Source: Chitinophagaceae bacterium (GTDB lineage Bacteria; Bacteroidota; Bacteroidia; Chitinophagales; Chitinophagaceae). Taken from it: a stretch of DNA of 36,409 nucleotides. The stretch is from the NCBI GenBank assembly GCA_021738605.1, contig JAIPBY010000002.1, forward strand, positions 1 to 36,409. The letters run 5' to 3'. Positions within the stretch are counted from its first letter, which is position 1; every line of letters starts with the position of its first letter. This document shows, in pieces, positions 32,558-36,409 of the stretch. The position numbers and the translations under genes were made by a program. The notes under the pieces were generated by a model. That model searched no databases. It was not told the DNA's origin and saw nothing but the letters and a program-made list of their open reading frames with translations.

Positions 32558-35377
32558 TTATTTATTTTTTTTGCTGATGTTGAAGTCATAAGTGAAACCA
32601 ACTGTAATGGTAGAACCCGGCTTATAGGCATTGAAAAGCCTGTCCACACCCTCTTTGTATGCAGTAGCTTCATCAACGTTTTCATAGAAATAAAATGCAT
32701 TGTTGAGGATATCTGCGAAATTGATTTTCAACTCTCCCTGACCAGCCAATACTTTTTTGGACAACTGCAAATCCAACTGGTTTCTTGGACGCTCAAATAC
32801 GTTGGGGAACTCATCATTTCCAACAAGTGTCAATCTCTCACCAACCCTGTTGTAGAGCAAAGAAGCATTGAATGAAGAACCATTGTATTGAAGACCAGCA
32901 TTGATCAAGTACGGAGACTGACCTTGCAATGGCCTGTTGGCTTTTATTTCCTTGTTTCCAGCACTCAGGTCTTTGAAAACAACCTCTGACTGAATGAAAG
33001 TATAGTTACCAAAAAAGCTGAGGTTTTTCAAAGATGGGGACAGAAACTCAAGTCCTTTCCTAACCTCGAGCTCAAAGCCAAGAGTGGTAGCACTTACAGC
33101 GTTTTGGTAGAAATATCGGCGAGAATCAGCATTGCTGGATGGATCAAGCCTGAATTCAATTGGATCAGTAAAATCTTTGTAGAAGGCACCCAACGTTATC
33201 GCCTCTCCAGCCTTGGGGTACAATTCATAGCGAACATCATAATTGAGAATCGAACTTCTCAGAAGGCCAGTATCACCCTTTACACCATAGTTCATTTCAT
33301 AATCATAGAACGCAAATTCTGCAATTTCTCTGAACTCAGGGCGGGCAACCGTTCTGCTGGCAGAAAGCCTGACATTCTGTTTATCGCCAGCGTTGATGAC
33401 CATATTAATAGAAGGAAGATAATCCCACTTCTCAGTAAGCTTTGTATTTCTCAAACCAGTCTGGTCTTTTGATGTAAGCAACTGCTGAAAATTTTCAGCA
33501 CGCAATCCCCAAATGAAACGAAAAGGTCCAACCTTGTTATCCAACATTCCATAGGCGGCATTCAAAATGGATACTCCAAAATACCTATCCTGGTTGTTGG
33601 TAAACTCATCAAGGATATACCCGTTTTGACCCATGTTATCATAGAAGAAAGCAGATTCAACAGGCTTGTAGGCATTGGCAGCTACAAAAGAGTTGAGGTT
33701 GGTTGTAACGTAACGGAAAATCCGGCTTTTGAAATCACGAACCCTGGCAAGGCTGGAGCCACCAAGCTTCAGTGTTTGTTTATCCTTGCCACCCCAGTTC
33801 ATCGGTACAATAAACTGTCCACCACCACCAAAACTATAATCACTCAACTCACTGTGAAATCTTCTGGTATCGTCCGGATCAATCTCAAACTTTTCATTGG
33901 TATTGATGGACCTGGCGTATAAGGCAGTCCGAAGGTCTGGCTGCTTTTTCAAGTTGTAACCAGCATTTCCATTCCATTTGAACTTGATGCCCTTGGCAGT
34001 GAGCTGGTGCTCTCCCTCAAGCTGAGCACTGTAGAGTGACCGCTGGTTGAGGTAAGAGGAATAAAATTGTATATCATTCAGCCTGCTGGTATTGTAGCCA
34101 TTTCTGGTGTAATAATTGTCTTCAAACAATTGATTGAAAAGGTTTTTCAATGAAACCTTGTGTTTCCCCTTTACCCATGTAATATTGGCCACTGCACCAA
34201 GATTGGTCTGGTAGCGGTTCTGGTTGTCATTGAAGTTGAATATCGTTGTCCCATTTGCCTCATAAAAAGAACGCTCCACGTTGTAAACCAACATCGAATT
34301 CCTATAATTCGCTGCAATCAGGACACCAAGGTTTGCACCATTTTTTAAGCTATGGTTTTTGGCATATGTGATGTTGAATGTTTTGATGGGAGCTGCGTTG
34401 GTAGACACTTGCTGGTAAACATCTCCCCTGAAGAGCTTAGTCAACTCAACTTGCTTGTTAAGTCCTGCAGCATCCTTTCCCAAGACCCTGTATAATTGTG
34501 CAGTAGCTGGAAAACTATCTGGCAGGCTTCTGGTGCCATCATCAAAACCAAGCCAATCATATTGGTTGCGCTGATTGCTGATAAAGGGCTTGAAAGTTGA
34601 TTGGGTATTGTATCCAAGGCCAAATCCTACCGTAAGTACATCTTTTGTAGGAATATCTTTTGTATTTACTTGTACAAGTCCACCCGAAAACTCACCGGTA
34701 AATTCAGGTGTAGCTGTTTTGTTGATGATAACATTGTCTATCAACGCGGCAGGGAACATATCAAATGAGAAAGCTTTTTTGTCTGGTTCGCTGCTGGGCA
34801 AGAGGGCTGAATTCAGCATGGCAGAATTGTAACGATCGGACAAACCGCGAACAATGACAAACTTGTTATCCTGCACTGAAGCACCACTTACACGCTTCAA
34901 GACCTCTCCAGTATTCTTATCTGGTGTTCTCCTGATAAAATCAGCAGCCAATCCACTGGACATCGCTGTATTGCTTCTTTGAAAAGTCAACAAGGCAATG
35001 CTGCTCTCTTGGCGACGGGTAGACTTGATGACGATTGCGTCACTGTTTTTGGTTTGTGGATCCAAGACAACTACCATAGCGTTGTCCCCATTGATGCTGA
35101 CTTCGATTTCAGCAATTGATTTGGTATTGTAACCAACACTGGAAACAGTGAAACTGTATTTTTTGCCAGTCTCCAATGAGATGCTGAAATTACCTTCTAC
35201 ATCTGCAACAACCACTTTTTTTGTTTCTTCAACCAAGATAGAGGCCCCAGCAATAGGCTCATTTTTTGTATTGACAACCTTACCAGATATTTTCTGTACC
35301 TGCGCAAAAACAGATCCAGACAACAAAATGGTTATGACCAATAAAACAGATATCCTTAATTGTGAGAGCTTCAGCAT
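32558..35377 (-). CDS. TonB-dependent outer-membrane receptor with carboxypeptidase-like N-terminal domain
   Basis: The 939-aa protein has a signal peptide (MLKLSQLRISVLLVITILLSGSVFA), a carboxypeptidase-regulatory-like domain (about 27-110, 'ISGKVVNTKNEPIAGASILVEE'), a plug domain (about 120-240, 'VIVRGLSDRYNSAMLNSALLP' and 'FTGEFSGGLVQVNTKDIPT'), and a 22-strand-type barrel ending 'TVGFTYDF' near the C-terminus. It imports a substrate across the outer membrane using TonB/ExbBD energy. The substrate is unknown. The ATG at 35377 directly precedes the signal peptide; an upstream ATG (35413) is ignored. A 34-base gap links it to the beta-helix lipoprotein gene, and a half-site array lies upstream of its promoter. 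Confidence 0.93.
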   Translation of the reverse strand: MLKLSQLRISVLLVITILLSGSVFAQVQKISGKVVNTKNEPIAGASILVEETKKVVVADVEGNFSISLETGKKYSFTVSSVGYNTKSIAEIEVSINGDNAMVVVLDPQTKNSDAIVIKSTRRQESSIALLTFQRSNTAMSSGLAADFIRRTPDKNTGEVLKRVSGASVQDNKFVIVRGLSDRYNSAMLNSALLPSSEPDKKAFSFDMFPAALIDNVIINKTATPEFTGEFSGGLVQVNTKDIPTKDVLTVGFGLGYNTQSTFKPFISNQRNQYDWLGFDDGTRSLPDSFPATAQLYRVLGKDAAGLNKQVELTKLFRGDVYQQVSTNAAPIKTFNITYAKNHSLKNGANLGVLIAANYRNSMLVYNVERSFYEANGTTIFNFNDNQNRYQTNLGAVANITWVKGKHKVSLKNLFNQLFEDNYYTRNGYNTSRLNDIQFYSSYLNQRSLYSAQLEGEHQLTAKGIKFKWNGNAGYNLKKQPDLRTALYARSINTNEKFEIDPDDTRRFHSELSDYSFGGGGQFIVPMNWGGKDKQTLKLGGSSLARVRDFKSRIFRYVTTNLNSFVAANAYKPVESAFFYDNMGQNGYILDEFTNNQDRYFGVSILNAAYGMLDNKVGPFRFIWGLRAENFQQLLTSKDQTGLRNTKLTEKWDYLPSINMVINAGDKQNVRLSASRTVARPEFREIAEFAFYDYEMNYGVKGDTGLLRSSILNYDVRYELYPKAGEAITLGAFYKDFTDPIEFRLDPSSNADSRRYFYQNAVSATTLGFELEVRKGLEFLSPSLKNLSFFGNYTFIQSEVVFKDLSAGNKEIKANRPLQGQSPYLINAGLQYNGSSFNASLLYNRVGERLTLVGNDEFPNVFERPRNQLDLQLSKKVLAGQGELKINFADILNNAFYFYENVDEATAYKEGVDRLFNAYKPGSTITVGFTYDFNISKKNK

Positions 35378-35393
35378 ACTTAAAATTGATATG

Positions 35394-35420
35394 CAAAGAA
35401 ACAATCCCGGCATTAAGCAA
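35394..35420 (-). promoter_or_regulatory. Putative TonB receptor promoter (TTG-N16-TTTCTTTG)
   Basis: A 7-of-8 match to the -7 box, TTTCTTTG (35394-35401), follows TTG (35418-35420) by 16 bases, the same spacing as the greA promoter. Transcription would start near 35387, 10 bases before the ATG at 35377. Confidence 0.45.
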
Positions 35421-35471
35421 GCGTTAGCACTATGTTAACCAATTGCAATGCGTATGTTACCGTAATGTTAA
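35406..35471 (-). promoter_or_regulatory. Array of 11-bp direct repeats with TAAC cores (Pho-box-like operator)
   Basis: Plus-strand cores GTTA occur at 35423, 35434, 35456 and 35467, with ATTA at 35412 and a degenerate GCAA at 35445, all in the same 11-bp phase. On the minus strand the half-sites read TTAACAT, GTAACAT, TTAACAT, CTAACGC and TTAATGC. The spacing is that of tandem OmpR/PhoB-type sites, and the array ends at the -33 element of the receptor gene. Confidence 0.6.
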
Positions 35472-35522
35472 GAAGGGAAAATCTTGTTAAAATTTCCCAT
35501 CTTTGTTAAATAAAACCATCGT

Positions 35523-36383
35523 ATGAAAGGAATCATTTTGGCTGGAGGTTCAGGCACAAGGCTCTACCCGATTACATATGCCATCAGCAAGCAGATCATG
35601 CCGGTATATGACAAGCCAATGATCTATTATCCCTTGTCAACCCTGATGTTATCAGGGATCAAGGACATCCTGATCATATCTACCCCTCAGGACCTCCCCC
35701 AATTCAGAAAATTGTTTGGTGATGGAAGCCATATTGGCTTGAACATGAGCTATGCAGAACAACCCCTTCCGAATGGACTGGCGCAGGCTTTTGTGATTGG
35801 AGAGGAATTTATTGGCAACGACCCCTGTGCGTTGGTCTTGGGAGACAACATATTTTATGGTACAGGATTGGGGAAAACACTGGAAAAAAATGCCCACCCA
35901 AATGGGGGAATTGTATATGCCTACCAGGTCAGCGACCCGGAACGCTATGGGGTGGTTGAATTTGATCAAAACATGAAGGCCATATCCATTGAGGAAAAGC
36001 CAGAAAACCCCAAGAGCAAGTTTGCCGTACCTGGACTCTATTTTTATGACAATGAAGTGGTAGAAATTGCAAAAAATATCAAACCATCACCAAGAGGAGA
36101 ATACGAAATCACAGATATCAACCTTGAGTACCTCAACAGGGGTAAGCTCAGTGTTTCTGTGTTAGACAGGGGAACAGCCTGGCTGGATACCGGAACCTTT
36201 GATTCGCTGATGCAGGCCTCTCAATTCATCCAGGTAATCGAGCAGAGACAGGGAATCAAAGTAGCCTGTATTGAAGAAATAGCCTGGAGAAAAGGATTTA
36301 TCAATACTGATCAACTGGTCAAACTTGCCCACCCGTTGCTCAAAAGTGGATATGGAAAATACCTAATGGATTTGATCAATTAA
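35523..36383 (+). CDS. rfbA: Glucose-1-phosphate thymidylyltransferase RfbA
   Basis: RfbA makes dTDP-glucose from dTTP and glucose 1-phosphate, the first step towards dTDP-L-rhamnose and other deoxysugars of surface polysaccharides. The 286-aa protein shows the nucleotidyltransferase motif '[16 protein letters not shown]' (residues 3-18), '[19 protein letters not shown]', the metal-binding '[10 protein letters not shown]' and '[11 protein letters not shown]', plus '[14 protein letters not shown]'. Length fits the short RfbA/RmlA group. The start is the ATG at 35523. It is divergent from the TonB receptor gene, so the half-site array could also influence it. The next gene starts 6 bases after its stop, as in rfb operons. 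Confidence 0.97.
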   Translation: MKGIILAGGSGTRLYPITYAISKQIMPVYDKPMIYYPLSTLMLSGIKDILIISTPQDLPQFRKLFGDGSHIGLNMSYAEQPLPNGLAQAFVIGEEFIGNDPCALVLGDNIFYGTGLGKTLEKNAHPNGGIVYAYQVSDPERYGVVEFDQNMKAISIEEKPENPKSKFAVPGLYFYDNEVVEIAKNIKPSPRGEYEITDINLEYLNRGKLSVSVLDRGTAWLDTGTFDSLMQASQFIQVIEQRQGIKVACIEEIAWRKGFINTDQLVKLAHPLLKSGYGKYLMDLIN

Positions 36384-36389
36384 GCTGAA

Positions 36390-36409
36390 ATGAAAAAAAT
36401 ACTTGTTAC
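36390..36409 (+). CDS. Partial CDS after rfbA, probably an rfb/rml gene
   Basis: An ATG at 36390 opens a frame reading MKKILVT up to the window edge. The start of an NAD-binding Rossmann strand (MKKILVTG...) fits dTDP-glucose 4,6-dehydratase (RfbB) or dTDP-4-dehydrorhamnose reductase (RfbD), which commonly follow rfbA. Only seven residues are visible, so the identity is a guess from context. Confidence 0.4.

Overview
The window looks like chromosomal DNA of a Bacteroidota member, most likely of the Chitinophagaceae type. Support: perfect TAnnTTTG -7 promoter boxes in front of several genes, an outer-membrane TonB receptor with an N-terminal carboxypeptidase-like domain, an ATP synthase a subunit with a signal peptide and long N-terminal domain, Tat-exported sugar enzymes, and little Shine-Dalgarno signal. 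About 31 genes are packed tightly. I see no rRNA, tRNA, CRISPR array, insertion sequence or prophage. No stretch over 300 bases lacks a gene; the longest is the 195 bases between the ABC ATPase and atpA.

Layout. 1-6.7 kb: housekeeping genes (DUF3108 protein, a flippase-like membrane protein, ruvC, a small membrane protein, HIT protein, greA, a 2-hydroxyacid dehydrogenase, rsmA, pdxA). 6.7-12.2 kb: a LolA-like protein, then a carbohydrate group: Tat-exported TIM-barrel isomerase, FGE-like protein, Tat-exported Gfo/Idh oxidoreductase and a secreted sialate O-acetylesterase-like protein. 12.2-14.0 kb: an ABC-2 transporter pair. 14.2-18.4 kb: ATP synthase atpB-E-F-H-A, closed by a terminator with no atpG after it. 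18.4-22.4 kb: an MsbA-like exporter behind an uncharacterised 728-aa secreted protein whose C-terminus looks like a caspase fold. 22.5-29.3 kb: a PhoB/PhoR-like two-component pair, a glycosyltransferase with a PlcP/LpxH-type metallophosphoesterase, and ppx-ppk. 29.4-31.1 kb: a secreted transglutaminase-like protein and a small lipoprotein. 31.1-35.4 kb: a TonB receptor with a beta-helix lipoprotein. 35.5 kb to the end: rfbA and the first bases of the next gene.

The most interesting reading is a possible phosphate-stress locus. A PhoB/PhoR-like pair sits beside a metallophosphoesterase-glycosyltransferase pair that resembles the PlcP/Agt lipid-remodelling enzymes, and beside polyphosphate synthesis and breakdown genes. 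The TonB receptor operon further on has an upstream array of TAAC-core half-sites at 11-bp spacing, placed like a Pho box just upstream of a -33/-7 promoter. A weaker version of the array precedes the metallophosphoesterase. Other points: the caspase-like His/Cys protein next to an ABC exporter, the transglutaminase-like protein, and a hairpin at the start of the predicted greA transcript that recalls the E. coli GraL arrangement. All functional links are inferred from sequence alone.
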